In this document: positions 28,560 to 38,014 of the stretch, one piece after another
How the letters are laid out: each line of letters begins with the position of its first letter
Numbering within the stretch: the first letter of the stretch is position 1
DNA from: Ochrobactrum quorumnocens
GTDB lineage: Bacteria; Pseudomonadota; Alphaproteobacteria; Rhizobiales; Rhizobiaceae
DNA length: 64,000 nt
Direction of reading: 5' to 3'
Assembly (NCBI RefSeq): GCF_002278035.1
Contig: NZ_CP022604.1
Coordinates: forward strand, 2,031,501 to 2,095,500
Position numbers and translations under genes: made by a program
Notes under the pieces: model-generated
Told to the model about the DNA's origin: nothing
Databases searched by the model: none
The model's input: only the letters and a program-made list of their open reading frames with translations

Positions 28560-30770
28560 CTAAAGGAAGCTCTGCGGATCGATATCCACCTGCACTCTGA
28601 TAGAACCACGTTCCTTGGGAGCGGCGGCGAGCAATGCGCGTATAAACCCTTGAATATCTGCTCTTTTTGTTCCGTGCACGAGGATGCGGAACCGGTGCCG
28701 GCCACGCACAAGGGCGAGTGGTGCTTCCGCAGGTCCAAGCACTGAAATCTCAGTCGATGCTGGCGCTGCACGGCGCAGTGCACGTGCGTGATTCTCGGCA
28801 TCGGGTCGATTATCGGCCGAAATGATAAGCGCGGCGAGACGACCGAAGGGCGGTAAAACACTGCGTTCCCGCTCTTCGATTTCGCGGGCGTAGAATGCTT
28901 CCGAATCGCCACTAACGATGGCGCGCATCACGGGATGATCCGGCTGATAGGTTTGAAGAAGACCCAAGCTCTTGCGACCTGTACGCCCAGCGCGGCCCGT
29001 GACCTGATTGAGCAACTGGAATGTGCGCTCAGCTGCACGCGGATCACCATTCGCAAGCCCGAGATCGGCATCCACCACGCCCACCAGTGTCATGTTGGGG
29101 AAGTTATGCCCCTTGGCCACGAGCTGCGTGCCAATCACGATATCGGCCTCGCCTTTAGCAATGGCATCAAGTTCAAGCCGCAAACGCTTTACACCACCAG
29201 CCATATCAGACGAAAGCACTATGATTCGCGCATCTGGAAAAGTCGCAGCAACTTCTTCTGCAATACGTTCGACGCCAGGGCCACAAGCAACCAGATGATC
29301 AAGCGTACCGCATTCAGGACACGCTTCCGGCACTGGCTCATGATAGCCGCACTGGTGACACATGAGCTGACCGCGAAAACGATGTTCGACCAGCCAGCTT
29401 GAGCATTGCGGACACTGGAAGCGATGTCCGCACACCCTGCAAAGCGTTAGCGGCGCATAGCCACGGCGGTTGAGGAACAGCAGCGCCTGCTCGCCACGCT
29501 CCACCGTCTTTCCCACAGCTTCTGTTAGTGCCGGTGAAAGAAATCGTCCTGGCGGCGGCGGAGAGCGGCGCATATCGATGGTCTTGAGCGTCGGCAATGC
29601 CGCTTCCGCATATCGCCCATAAAGCTTGATTCGCTTGTACCGGCCCTGATCGGCATTCACCTGGCTCTCGATCGAAGGCGTAGCCGATGCCAATATGACC
29701 GGAAAATTACCGATATGTCCGCGCACCACCGCCATATCGCGCGCATTATAGAAAACGCGATCTTCCTGCTTGTAAGCCGGATCGTGCTCTTCATCGACAA
29801 CGATCAGCCCAAGCTCTTTGAACGGCAAAAACAGCGCAGAACGTGCGCCCGCCACAACACGCACCGTGCCTTCGGCCACTTGTCGCCAGACACGCTCGCG
29901 CGTGCGCGGTGCAAGATCGGAATGCCATTCAGCGGGCTTTGCACCAAATCGATCATGAAAACGGTCGAGAAACTGCTGTGTGAGTGCGATTTCAGGCAAG
30001 AGAATCATTACCTGTTTGCCCTGATCGAGCGCTTTGGCTACCGCCTCGAAGTAAACCTCCGTTTTGCCCGAGCCCGTCACGCCATCAAGAAGCGAAACCG
30101 AAAAGCACTTTGCCACAACCGATTCGGCCAGCATTTCAGCGGCAGCCTGCTGGTCTTCTGAAAGCGCTGCTCGCGCATAATCAGTGTCAGGTGTTGCCAC
30201 AACCGCAGGCGGAGGCAACATCACTTCTTCAAACACGCCCTGCGTTTTCAGACCATCGACAACGGTCAGCGAGACACCTGCTGCATGGGCAAGGCCTGAG
30301 CGTGTCCAGGCGAGTCCATCGCGCGCCAATTCCATGACGCGGGCGCGAGCATCAGTCATACGCTCTGGCTCGCCGCCATTGTAGCGAAGACCCGGAACAG
30401 CGGGTTCTGGATCAAAGGCCGCAGGGGCCCGCAGCACCATGCGCGCCACCATTCCGGGTGGTGAAAGCGTGTAGTCAGCAGCCCAGCGCATAAAGCGAAG
30501 CATTTCGCTGTCCACGGGCGGACAATCAAAAACCTGTGAGATTGCGCGGAGCTTTTTGGCATCCACCGCATCGGTCACGCCATCGCAAACGATTCCTGCA
30601 ACCTCACGCGGTCCCAACGGGACGCGCACGATCGAGCCGGGCTGGACACGCATTCCCTCCGGCACCATATAAGAATAAGGCCGCTCAGCGGGCATGGGTA
30701 CAAGCACCGGCACCACACTCGGAGTGGGTTCCGCAAAGAGGCCCAAAATATCGTGCGAATCTTTCGACAT
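28560..30770 (-). CDS. priA: Primosomal protein N' (replication restart helicase PriA)
   Basis: A 736-residue superfamily-2 helicase that reloads the replisome at stalled forks. Seen: N-terminal DNA-binding part (VPVLVPMPAERPYSYMVPEGM), Walker A GVTGSGKTEVYFEAV, DEEH box VDEEHDPAYKQ, SATPSIES (motif III), and the paired zinc-binding cysteines in CRVCGHRFQCPQCSSW and CHQCG...CPECG. Helicase motifs GTQLVAKGHNFPNMTLVGVVDAD and QVTGRAGRTGR follow. Complete. Upstream of atpH, an order known in other Rhizobiales. Confidence 0.97.
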   Translation of the reverse strand: MSKDSHDILGLFAEPTPSVVPVLVPMPAERPYSYMVPEGMRVQPGSIVRVPLGPREVAGIVCDGVTDAVDAKKLRAISQVFDCPPVDSEMLRFMRWAADYTLSPPGMVARMVLRAPAAFDPEPAVPGLRYNGGEPERMTDARARVMELARDGLAWTRSGLAHAAGVSLTVVDGLKTQGVFEEVMLPPPAVVATPDTDYARAALSEDQQAAAEMLAESVVAKCFSVSLLDGVTGSGKTEVYFEAVAKALDQGKQVMILLPEIALTQQFLDRFHDRFGAKPAEWHSDLAPRTRERVWRQVAEGTVRVVAGARSALFLPFKELGLIVVDEEHDPAYKQEDRVFYNARDMAVVRGHIGNFPVILASATPSIESQVNADQGRYKRIKLYGRYAEAALPTLKTIDMRRSPPPPGRFLSPALTEAVGKTVERGEQALLFLNRRGYAPLTLCRVCGHRFQCPQCSSWLVEHRFRGQLMCHQCGYHEPVPEACPECGTLDHLVACGPGVERIAEEVAATFPDARIIVLSSDMAGGVKRLRLELDAIAKGEADIVIGTQLVAKGHNFPNMTLVGVVDADLGLANGDPRAAERTFQLLNQVTGRAGRTGRKSLGLLQTYQPDHPVMRAIVSGDSEAFYAREIEERERSVLPPFGRLAALIISADNRPDAENHARALRRAAPASTEISVLGPAEAPLALVRGRHRFRILVHGTKRADIQGFIRALLAAAPKERGSIRVQVDIDPQSFL

Positions 30771-30877
30771 GATTGCGTGACCTTGGCGTGGCTTTGCGCT
30801 AAAGAAAAGCCACCTTCCGGGAATTAAATGGATTTAGTTTCCCTCAACACCCGCGCTCACTATGGAGGAACGCTGTT

Positions 30878-31531
30878 ATGAAGTTTTTCGTCGACACTGC
30901 GGACGTCAAGGAAATCCGCGAACTCAACGACCTGGGTCTGGTCGATGGCGTAACCACTAACCCATCCCTCATCCTGAAATCGGGCCGCGATATTCTTGAA
31001 GTAACCAAAGAAATCTGCTCCTTCGTCAAGGGCCCGGTTTCGGCTGAAGTTGCTGGAACAGAGTATGAGCAGATCATGAAGGAAGCGGCAGTCATTGCCA
31101 AGATCGCAGACAATATCTGCATTAAGCTTCCACTGACCCTTGATGGCCTCAAGGCATGTAAGGCTCTGACCTCGGACGGTCACAAGACCAACGTGACGCT
31201 CTGCTTCTCAGCCAATCAGGCTCTGCTCGCTGCCAAGGCTGGCGCGACCTTCGTTTCGCCATTCATCGGTCGTATCGATGACATGGGCGTCAACGGCATG
31301 GAACTGATTGCCGAAATCCGTACCATCTTCGACAATTACGATTTCCGCACCGAAATCCTTGCCGCTTCGGTTCGCACCGTAAACCACGTCAAGGAAGCTG
31401 CTCTCATCGGTGCCGATGTTGTTACTGCACCTCCGGCAACGCTCAAGGCACTCGTCAAGCATCCGCTGACCGACAAGGGCCTCGAAGCCTTCCTCGCCGA
31501 CTGGGCGAAGACTGGCCAGAAGATCGCTTAA
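30878..31531 (+). CDS. tal: Transaldolase (fructose-6-phosphate aldolase-like subfamily)
   Basis: A 217-residue short transaldolase of the pentose phosphate pathway, cytoplasmic. Family marks: [21 protein letters not shown] (24-31), the Schiff-base lysine Lys83 in [37 protein letters not shown] and ASVRTVNHV. The short length places it in the bacterial TalB-like/FSA group; whether it has transaldolase or F6P aldolase activity is not decided by what I can see. GGAGG precedes the ATG at a suitable distance. A strong hairpin follows the stop. Confidence 0.95.
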   Translation: MKFFVDTADVKEIRELNDLGLVDGVTTNPSLILKSGRDILEVTKEICSFVKGPVSAEVAGTEYEQIMKEAAVIAKIADNICIKLPLTLDGLKACKALTSDGHKTNVTLCFSANQALLAAKAGATFVSPFIGRIDDMGVNGMELIAEIRTIFDNYDFRTEILAASVRTVNHVKEAALIGADVVTAPPATLKALVKHPLTDKGLEAFLADWAKTGQKIA

Positions 31532-31551
31532 GGCAGATCACTTAATCAAGC

Positions 31552-31581
31552 AAAACGGCGGATCAATGATCCGCCGTTTTT
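31552..31581 (+). terminator. Bidirectional terminator between tal and ATPase gene
   Basis: AAAACGGCGGATC-AAT-GATCCGCCGTTTTT with T-run downstream of tal; the A-run on the other side makes it usable for the convergent gene ending at 31584. Confidence 0.85.
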
Positions 31582-31583
31582 GC

Positions 31584-32678
31584 TTATCCCAATATCGTCT
31601 CGCCATCGTTCTTGGCAACACGGATGGGCCTGCTGCCACAATGCTCCGTAATTGCATCCGCAAGCCGAGCCGAATGCGTCACCATCCATATCTGACTGCG
31701 CTCCGAGGCTCGCGCGATCATCTTCGCAAGCGAAGGAATCATATCCGGGTGCAGACTTGCTTCTGGTTCGTTCAATGCAATCAGCGGCGGCAAACGATAA
31801 GATAAAAGCGCACCTGCCAGGGCCAGTAATCTGATCTGCCCATCCGATAATTCACCGGGTCTGAACACACGTGGTGGGAAAGCTGGAAAATTCAGACCGA
31901 ATGTTGCTGTTTCTTCCGGAAACGGAATGATAAGCTTTGCGCCTTCCAAGGCATCGGCAATCAGACGGTCCAGATCGACTGTATCCTGACGAATATGGGC
32001 GAGTGTCGCAAACACCGATGCGAGATTGCTACCGTCCTCGTCCAGCATCGCAGCAGTTGCAGCAATGGATGGCTGCCGCACCGGCGCATCACGATCACTT
32101 CTGAAACCATGATAAAAGCGCCAGCCCCGCAATTGAGCAGATAAATCGCCAATTTCGGGATAGTGACCCGACTGCCCGAGGACTGCGAGGCCACTTTCGG
32201 AAGTAAGGAGCCGTGCCGGATGTTCCATCCGCCGCCCTTCTCCATCTCGTGCAAAGACGGCAGGTCCTTTTCGATCCATCAGATCAATGGGGCGGCGTCC
32301 GGTGTCGAGATTGAGCTGCTCTTCCTTTATCTGCGGCTCAAACGGAAAAGCACCCGATACCGGCGGCGGCAATCCCGCCTCAACCCGATAAGACAGACGC
32401 GATGCAAGCCGCTCATCCTCAAACTCGGCTTCAAGAATGATTCGAGCCAGCTCATGCTTGCGTCGAATTCCTCCCCACATGGCCGATTGCATGCCGCCTT
32501 CACGAACAATCTCATTCGAGAATGTACCTTCAGCCGCGGCCTTCACCAATTGAAGCGCGCGATAAAGATTGGACTTTCCCGCACCATTTTCACCGACAAA
32601 GACCGTAACCTGTCCAAGCTCAAACCGGACGGATCTAAGCGACCGATAGCCTTTTGCCGAGAACGAAACGAGACGCAT
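31584..32678 (-). CDS. AAA-family ATPase (RecF/SMC-like, COG4637 type)
   Basis: A 364-residue soluble ATPase of the AAA_21 type. Walker A is GENGAGKSN in TVFVGENGAGKSNLYRAL (about 28-45); the ABC-like signature is LSDGQIRLLALAGALL; Walker B is LIALNEPEASLHPDMI; a switch histidine lies in WMVTHSARLADAI. The start MRLVSFSAKGYRSLRSVRFELGQ is that of RecF/OLD-like proteins, but there is no TOPRIM domain. No partner nuclease is adjacent, so it is a stand-alone predicted ATPase rather than an obvious defence system. Function unknown. Confidence 0.85.
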   Translation of the reverse strand: MRLVSFSAKGYRSLRSVRFELGQVTVFVGENGAGKSNLYRALQLVKAAAEGTFSNEIVREGGMQSAMWGGIRRKHELARIILEAEFEDERLASRLSYRVEAGLPPPVSGAFPFEPQIKEEQLNLDTGRRPIDLMDRKGPAVFARDGEGRRMEHPARLLTSESGLAVLGQSGHYPEIGDLSAQLRGWRFYHGFRSDRDAPVRQPSIAATAAMLDEDGSNLASVFATLAHIRQDTVDLDRLIADALEGAKLIIPFPEETATFGLNFPAFPPRVFRPGELSDGQIRLLALAGALLSYRLPPLIALNEPEASLHPDMIPSLAKMIARASERSQIWMVTHSARLADAITEHCGSRPIRVAKNDGETILG

Positions 32679-32698
32679 GTTTTCTCTGCTCCATAAAC

Positions 32699-32727
32699 AA
32701 AAGGCGGCACAAATTGCGCCGCCTTTT
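32699..32727 (-). terminator. Terminator of leuS-lptE
   Basis: AAAAGGCGGC-ACAAATTGC-GCCGCCTTTT; on the minus strand it is followed by GTTTATG, 24 bases after the lptE stop. Confidence 0.8.
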
Positions 32728-32750
32728 AAAATTCACAAAATCTAACCCGC

Positions 32751-33329
32751 TCAGAGCTTCGACATCTGCATCGCAAGTGAGAGGAATATCTGCTCTGCCA
32801 GTTCTTCTGCCGCGCGCTTGGTGGCATCGCGTTGAGCACGCAGGTTAGCAAATTCCTGACGTGGACGATCGAATGACGATCCCGCTGTACGTGTGCCCGA
32901 GACAAGAGGCTTGCCGTCCTTGTCACGCAACACATAGTTGGATGTCGCTTTGACGATACCAGCCGATGGACGACCGGTACGGTCAGTCTGATCGCCAATA
33001 TCCACACTCACCGCGTTCAGCGTGTTGCTGCTTAAGCCCAGGCTGAGGCGATAGTTCGGAGCGGCAGGCTCACCTGCCCCACCGCTGAGCAAAAAGATCA
33101 AGCGGTTACGAACCTGCTGCTGAAACACATTGCCTGCCGGGTCGATTGAAATCGACGCAAGCTTGCTGCGCATATCCGGCGTGACGCTGCCACCGATTGT
33201 GCCGCCGGCACCACCCGACGAATAAAGCGGTTGCACGGTGCAGCCTGCGATCAGAACCGCTGCCCCTAGAGCAGCGATTGCGACGCGGAAAGCCTTGAAT
33301 GTGGAAATGAGGCGATCAGGCAACGACAT
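32751..33329 (-). CDS. lptE: LPS-assembly lipoprotein LptE
   Basis: A 192-residue outer-membrane lipoprotein. N-terminal signal with lipobox LIAGC (cysteine about residue 29), then TVQPLYSSG, the usual LptE start after lipidation. The rest shows alternating beta strands ([37 protein letters not shown]) and [25 protein letters not shown]. LptE plugs LptD and helps insert lipopolysaccharide in the outer membrane. The ATG at 33329 follows AAAGGATCGTCA and overlaps the leuS stop by 14 bases, so it is co-translated with leuS, as in many Gram-negatives. Confidence 0.9.
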   Translation of the reverse strand: MSLPDRLISTFKAFRVAIAALGAAVLIAGCTVQPLYSSGGAGGTIGGSVTPDMRSKLASISIDPAGNVFQQQVRNRLIFLLSGGAGEPAAPNYRLSLGLSSNTLNAVSVDIGDQTDRTGRPSAGIVKATSNYVLRDKDGKPLVSGTRTAGSSFDRPRQEFANLRAQRDATKRAAEELAEQIFLSLAMQMSKL

Positions 33330-35949
33330 TGACGATCCTTTGCGGCACCACGATGATCTTCTTCGGCGAGCCCCCATCGAGCGCAGCCTTGACAAAGTCA
33401 AGTTCGAGCACCGCCTGCTGGATTGTAGCTTGATCAGCGTCGCGGGCGATTGTCAAATCCCCACGCTTCTTGCCGTTGATCTGTACCGGCAAAACGATCT
33501 CGTTTTCCACGATCATCGCGGCATCGAACGATGGCCATGCTGCTGTTGCAGCGAGCGTGTCCTTGCCGGTGATCTTGCCGCCGAGTTCAGTCAGGCACTG
33601 TTCAGCCAGATGCGGCATCATCGGTGCAACCATCAGAACCAGCATTTCGGTGGCCTCACGCAGAGCTCCCTTCAACTGATCATCAGCCTTGCCCGAGGCA
33701 GCCAGTTGCAACGATGCTGCAAGCGCATTCACCAATTCATAAAGACGCGCAACCGCACGATTGAAAGCGAGCTTTTCAATATCGTCGCCGACAGCCTGAA
33801 CTGCTTTGTGCGCAGCTTTGGAAATAGCGAGAGCATCACCGTCAATGCCCGACTTGGGCGCAACATCTTTCAGAACAGGTGCCGCTTCCGATACCAGACG
33901 CCAGACGCGCTGCACGAAACGATGCGCGCCTTCTGCGCCCGCTTCTGTCCAGATAACGTCGCGCTCTGGCGGGCTGTCAGACAGCATGAACCAGCGCGCA
34001 GTGTCAGCACCGTAAGAAGAAATAATGTCATCGGGATCGACCACATTCTTCTTCGACTTCGACATCTTCTCAATTGAGCCAATGTCAACCGGAGCACCGC
34101 TATCAAGCATGGTAGCGGTGCGCTTGCCATCAATGTCTTCAATGCGAATATCGGCAGGTGCCACCCACTGGCCATCAGACTTATAGGTCTCGTGCACCAC
34201 CATGCCTTGCGTGAACAGGCCCTTGAACGGCTCATCAATGCCGACATGACCAGCCACTTTCATGGCACGGGTGAAGAAGCGCGAGTAAAGCAGATGCAGG
34301 ATCGCGTGTTCTACGCCGCCAATATACTGATCAACCGGCAACCAGTGATCGGCAATCGCGCGGTTTGTAGGCTCGTTTTCCCACGGGGCGGTAAAGCGTG
34401 CATAGTACCAGGACGAATCGACAAATGTATCCATCGTGTCGGTTTCGCGACGCGCTTCGCCACCGCATTTCGGGCAGTTCACATGACGCCATGTTGCATG
34501 ACGATCAAGCGGATTTCCCGGACGGTCAAACTCGACATCATCCGGCAACTTGACCGGCAAATCAGCACGCGGCACCGGATTGACGCCACAGCTTTCGCAA
34601 TGGATCATCGGGATTGGGCAACCCCAATAGCGCTGACGCGAAATACCCCAGTCGCGCAGACGGAACTGCACTTTGCGTTGGGCCTGCGCACGACCGTCAA
34701 GATCGGTCTTTTCAAGACGATTCGCGACATCGTTGAAAGCTGCTTCCGGCGTCATGCCATCGAGGAAGCGTGAGTTTACCATCACGCCATCATCGGTATA
34801 GGCTGTCTCGCCGATCACAAAATTCGCCGCATCCTCGTCCTTTGGCAGAACGACCGGCGTTACCTTCAAACCATATTTGTTGGCGAAATCCAGATCGCGC
34901 TGATCATGAGCAGGGCAACCGAAAATCGCGCCAGTGCCATATTCCATCAACACGAAGTTTGCGACATAAACCGGCAGTTCCCAGTTCTCATCGAACGGAT
35001 GCTTAACCTTGACGCCTGTGTCGAAACCTTTTTTCTCAGCCGTTTCAAGCGCTGCAACGGAGGTTCCGGTGCGGCGGCATTCATCTGCAAACTCAGACAG
35101 ATCGGCATTGGTTTCGGCAAGCTTCTTAGCCAGCGGATGATCAGCGGCGATCGCCACGAAAGATGCGCCAAACAGCGTATCTGGACGAGTCGTGTAGACT
35201 TCCACTTCCGAAAAATCTTGTGGCGCGGTCTTGCCGTCGAGCGCGAAGCGAACCTGCAAGCCTTCCGACTTGCCGATCCAGTTCTTCTGCATGACGCGAA
35301 CTTTTTCCGGCCATTGGTCAAGCGTGTCGAGACCGGCCAGCAATTCCTCGCTGAAATCGGTGATCTTGAAGAACCATTGCGTCAGTTCGCGCTGTTCGAC
35401 CAGCGCACCCGAACGCCAGCCGCGACCATCCACAACCTGCTCATTGGCAAGCACGGTGTTGTCGACCGGGTCCCAGTTAACCTTGGAGGTCTTGCGCGTC
35501 ACCAGACCTTTTTCAAACAGATCGATGAACAGCATCTGCTGGCGCTGATAATATTCAACATCGCAGGTCGCAAACTCGCGCGACCAGTCGAGCGACAGAC
35601 CCATCGATTTCAGCTGACGCTTCATCGTGGCGATGTTCTGATAGGTCCATTCTTTAGGATGCACGTTGTTTTGCATCGCCGCGTTTTCCGCAGGCATACC
35701 AAAGGCGTCCCATCCCATTGGATGAAGCACGTTGAAGCCCTTGGCGCGCTTGTAGCGAGCGACCACGTCACCCATCGCATAGTTGCGCACATGGCCCATG
35801 TGAATGCGCCCCGATGGATAGGGGAACATCTCGAGCACGTAATATTTTTCGCGGCTGTCGCTGTTGTCTGTCTCGAAAGTCTGGTTTTCTTCCCAGATTT
35901 TCTGCCAATGTGCTTCCGCCACGCGCGGATTATAACGTTCGGCTGCCAT
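33316..35949 (-). CDS. leuS: Leucyl-tRNA synthetase
   Basis: A class I synthetase of 877 residues that charges tRNA-Leu. HIGH motif HMGH at 50-53 in [17 protein letters not shown]1 editing domain with [12 protein letters not shown] and [20 protein letters not shown] motif in [14 protein letters not shown]-terminal domain ends [11 protein letters not shown]. Four cysteines in CESCG...CPKCGG mark a zinc-binding insertion. Full length. The lptE gene overlaps its 3' end. Confidence 0.98.
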   Translation of the reverse strand: MAAERYNPRVAEAHWQKIWEENQTFETDNSDSREKYYVLEMFPYPSGRIHMGHVRNYAMGDVVARYKRAKGFNVLHPMGWDAFGMPAENAAMQNNVHPKEWTYQNIATMKRQLKSMGLSLDWSREFATCDVEYYQRQQMLFIDLFEKGLVTRKTSKVNWDPVDNTVLANEQVVDGRGWRSGALVEQRELTQWFFKITDFSEELLAGLDTLDQWPEKVRVMQKNWIGKSEGLQVRFALDGKTAPQDFSEVEVYTTRPDTLFGASFVAIAADHPLAKKLAETNADLSEFADECRRTGTSVAALETAEKKGFDTGVKVKHPFDENWELPVYVANFVLMEYGTGAIFGCPAHDQRDLDFANKYGLKVTPVVLPKDEDAANFVIGETAYTDDGVMVNSRFLDGMTPEAAFNDVANRLEKTDLDGRAQAQRKVQFRLRDWGISRQRYWGCPIPMIHCESCGVNPVPRADLPVKLPDDVEFDRPGNPLDRHATWRHVNCPKCGGEARRETDTMDTFVDSSWYYARFTAPWENEPTNRAIADHWLPVDQYIGGVEHAILHLLYSRFFTRAMKVAGHVGIDEPFKGLFTQGMVVHETYKSDGQWVAPADIRIEDIDGKRTATMLDSGAPVDIGSIEKMSKSKKNVVDPDDIISSYGADTARWFMLSDSPPERDVIWTEAGAEGAHRFVQRVWRLVSEAAPVLKDVAPKSGIDGDALAISKAAHKAVQAVGDDIEKLAFNRAVARLYELVNALAASLQLAASGKADDQLKGALREATEMLVLMVAPMMPHLAEQCLTELGGKITGKDTLAATAAWPSFDAAMIVENEIVLPVQINGKKRGDLTIARDADQATIQQAVLELDFVKAALDGGSPKKIIVVPQRIVNVVA

Positions 35950-36071
35950 GAGCGTATTTACTCGTACGAAGGTGATGCAATAAGGAGAGTCGATATTTAA
36001 TGGCGACCTTCACCACGTATTGGCGAAAGCGTCAACCTTTTGCGGATGAAAAGCCTGAAAGCGAGAGTTTC

Positions 36072-36752
36072 ATGTCAGATATTGTAGCGAACCTGAACAA
36101 GGTCAAGGCGGTCATTGCCAATGCCGAAGAAGAAGCGCGCCGCGATAAGGGCTCTGTGATGCTCGTAGCCGTGTCCAAGACATTCGAGGCAGACGAAATC
36201 CGCCCGGTTCTAGATGCCGGTCAGCGCGTGTTTGGTGAGAACCGCGTGCAGGAAGCACAAGGCAAGTGGCCAGCACTTCGAGAAGCTTATTCTGGCGTCG
36301 AGCTGCACCTGATCGGTCCGCTGCAATCCAACAAAGCCGCCGATGCGGTGGCGCTGTTCGACGTTATCGAAACCGTCGACCGTGAGAAAATTGCGGTTGC
36401 TCTTTCTGCCGAGATCAAAAAGCAAGGTATAAGCCCGCAGCTTTATGTTCAGGTCAATACCGGGCTTGAAGAACAAAAGGCTGGTATTCCACCCAAAGAA
36501 GCAGTCGCCTTCGTCGAGCGTTGCCGCAACGAACACGGCCTCGCCATTGAAGGGCTGATGTGCATTCCACCTGCGGGCGAAAATCCGGGGCCGCATTTCG
36601 CTTTGCTCGAAAAGCTGGCGCGCGAAGCCAATGTCGGTAAACTCTCCATGGGCATGTCGGGCGACTTTGAGACCGCCGTTGGCTTTGGTGCAACGTCAGT
36701 GCGTGTTGGTTCGGCGATCTTTGGCGGACGAAGCTATTCGCCTTCCGCGTGA
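36072..36752 (+). CDS. PLP-binding protein of the YggS/PROSC family
   Basis: A 226-residue cytoplasmic pyridoxal-phosphate protein, fold type III. The PLP lysine lies in LVAVSKTFEADEI; other family blocks are FGENRVQEAQGKW, ELHLIGPLQSNKAADAV, VNTGLEEQKAGI, GLMCIPP and LSMGMSGDFETAVGFGATSVRVGSAIFG. The family keeps PLP balanced rather than catalysing a reaction. I use the ATG at 36072 because family proteins are about 225 residues; a start at 36000 adds 24 residues with no match. Its last 19 bases overlap the convergent FUSC-like gene. Confidence 0.93.
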   Translation: MSDIVANLNKVKAVIANAEEEARRDKGSVMLVAVSKTFEADEIRPVLDAGQRVFGENRVQEAQGKWPALREAYSGVELHLIGPLQSNKAADAVALFDVIETVDREKIAVALSAEIKKQGISPQLYVQVNTGLEEQKAGIPPKEAVAFVERCRNEHGLAIEGLMCIPPAGENPGPHFALLEKLAREANVGKLSMGMSGDFETAVGFGATSVRVGSAIFGGRSYSPSA

Positions 36753-37270
36753 GGTGGCAGTTGCTGCCTATGTGCTCGCACCCGCTCAATGAACTTGGTA
36801 TAAATCCAGGCCAAAGCAATCGCTACCACGCAGCCGAGCGCGATTTCAATCAACCGCGATAGGGCGAGCAGCAGTTCCTCGTTGCGTGTTTGAGCAAAGC
36901 GTCCCGCATCCATCACAATTACCACGGTTGCGGGCGCCAGTCGCCAATTGACTGGATATCGGTCGATCATCAGGATGACAAATACCGTTAGGGCTGCTCC
37001 GAACAAGCTCGCAACCGGCGAATATCCCACTAACCAGATGGTTATCATGCCAATGGCACATCCAACTGCGGTGTTGATCGCCCGTGCCTGCGAAAGAGCA
37101 AGCGTTGTGCGAACGTCGGGATCTGAAATGATTAGGACCGTGATCACCGCCCAAATCGGATGCTCAATCCCTGCCCATTGCAATGCAAACCAACAAATAA
37201 GACAGCCGAGCAACGTCTTTGAGGCGTAAAGCAGCGCCTTTTCTGGGTGGGAAAGATGCACAAACGCCAT
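36734..37270 (-). CDS. FUSC-family membrane protein (short)
   Basis: A 178-residue inner-membrane protein with about five helices (KALLYASKTLLGCLICWFALQWAG, WAVITVLIISD, AINTAVGCAIGMITIWLVG, LFGAALTVFVILMI, ALGCVVAIALAWIY). The segment PIWAVITVLIISDPDVRTTLALSQARAINTAVGCAIG is characteristic of FUSC/aromatic-acid exporter proteins, which are normally 350-650 residues, so this is a half-size member. The ATG at 37270 follows GGAAGGCC; frames reaching 37414 run through a repeat and are not coding. Substrate unknown. Confidence 0.75.
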   Translation of the reverse strand: MAFVHLSHPEKALLYASKTLLGCLICWFALQWAGIEHPIWAVITVLIISDPDVRTTLALSQARAINTAVGCAIGMITIWLVGYSPVASLFGAALTVFVILMIDRYPVNWRLAPATVVIVMDAGRFAQTRNEELLLALSRLIEIALGCVVAIALAWIYTKFIERVRAHRQQLPPHAEGE

Positions 37271-37293
37271 TTGGCCTTCCAGCAGCCTACATT

Positions 37294-37400
37294 GAAGCAT
37301 TTCCAGCAAAAGTGCGTAGCGGTTTTGCGTCGGATAATGCGTAAAAACAAACAATGAGAGCGGTTCCAACGATTCAACCTCAACTGGAACCGCTCTCAAA
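37294..37400. repeat. Two-module repeat with perfect hairpin, upstream of FUSC gene
   Basis: Module one, GCATTTCCAGCAAAAGTGCGTAGCGGTTTTGCGTCGGATAATGCG (37298-37341), is followed by a perfect 14-bp inverted repeat: TGAGAGCGGTTCCA at 37355-37368 and TGGAACCGCTCTCA at 37385-37398. The same two-module order occurs at 60246-60342 with covarying stem bases. Confidence 0.8.
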
Positions 37401-37434
37401 TCAGACCGTGGCACGCATCATAGATGAGCCGTTG

Positions 37435-37722
37435 TCAGTGTAAAAGAATTTCTCCTTGCACATTCTTCCAGTCGGATGGACCAAGCAACCGATGATGCGC
37501 GTAGGCGACCGAATGCAGCGGCCCGTCGATCTTTTCCTTCCAGAATTCTATGAAATGATTGAGCACCGGAAATTCCGGCGCGAGATCATAGTCCTGCCAT
37601 ACAAAAAGTTGCAGCAAATGCGGGTGATCAGGCAGATGATAGAAGATTTTCGCCGTCGTCAGACCATAACCGGCGAGCTGCAATTCAAAGGCCGACTTTA
37701 AAACAAAAGCGGATGTCGTCAT
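37435..37722 (-). CDS. Usg-family protein
   Basis: A 95-residue soluble protein. It matches the Usg family, named for a gene upstream of a tryptophan operon in Caulobacter and conserved in alphaproteobacteria: LQLAGYGLTTAKIFYHLPDHPHLLQLFVWQDYDLAPEFPVLNHFIEFWKEKIDGPLHSV is the diagnostic stretch. Function is not known. Here there is no trp gene beside it. It is divergent from acsA with a 290-base shared upstream region. Confidence 0.85.
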   Translation of the reverse strand: MTTSAFVLKSAFELQLAGYGLTTAKIFYHLPDHPHLLQLFVWQDYDLAPEFPVLNHFIEFWKEKIDGPLHSVAYAHHRLLGPSDWKNVQGEILLH

Positions 37723-38014
37723 GGCGATTTCCCCTTTTCACAGGGAGCCCGTTATAGGTGTTCAGCGGCTCCGACAGGAATTATAATCGCCAAAAATAGT
37801 TTTTAAAGTGTAAAAACAGTATGTTAGCACCAACACGACGTGAGTGCTGCCGCTCCGTTCATATTTTTGTGCTGCGTCATTGTGGACCATAGTCGATCCC
37901 AATGTCTAATTTACGTTGGACGCGACGGAATGTAGATGAGTCTGGCGATGGCTTTGCCCCGATGCGGGCTGTCGATTCTGGCGGGAGGATCGCCGGACAG
38001 TTATGGAGGAACAC

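Noticed and set aside
31584..32678. A phage-defence system around the AAA ATPase
   Set aside because: No nuclease, TOPRIM, toxin or other effector lies beside it; neighbours are housekeeping genes.
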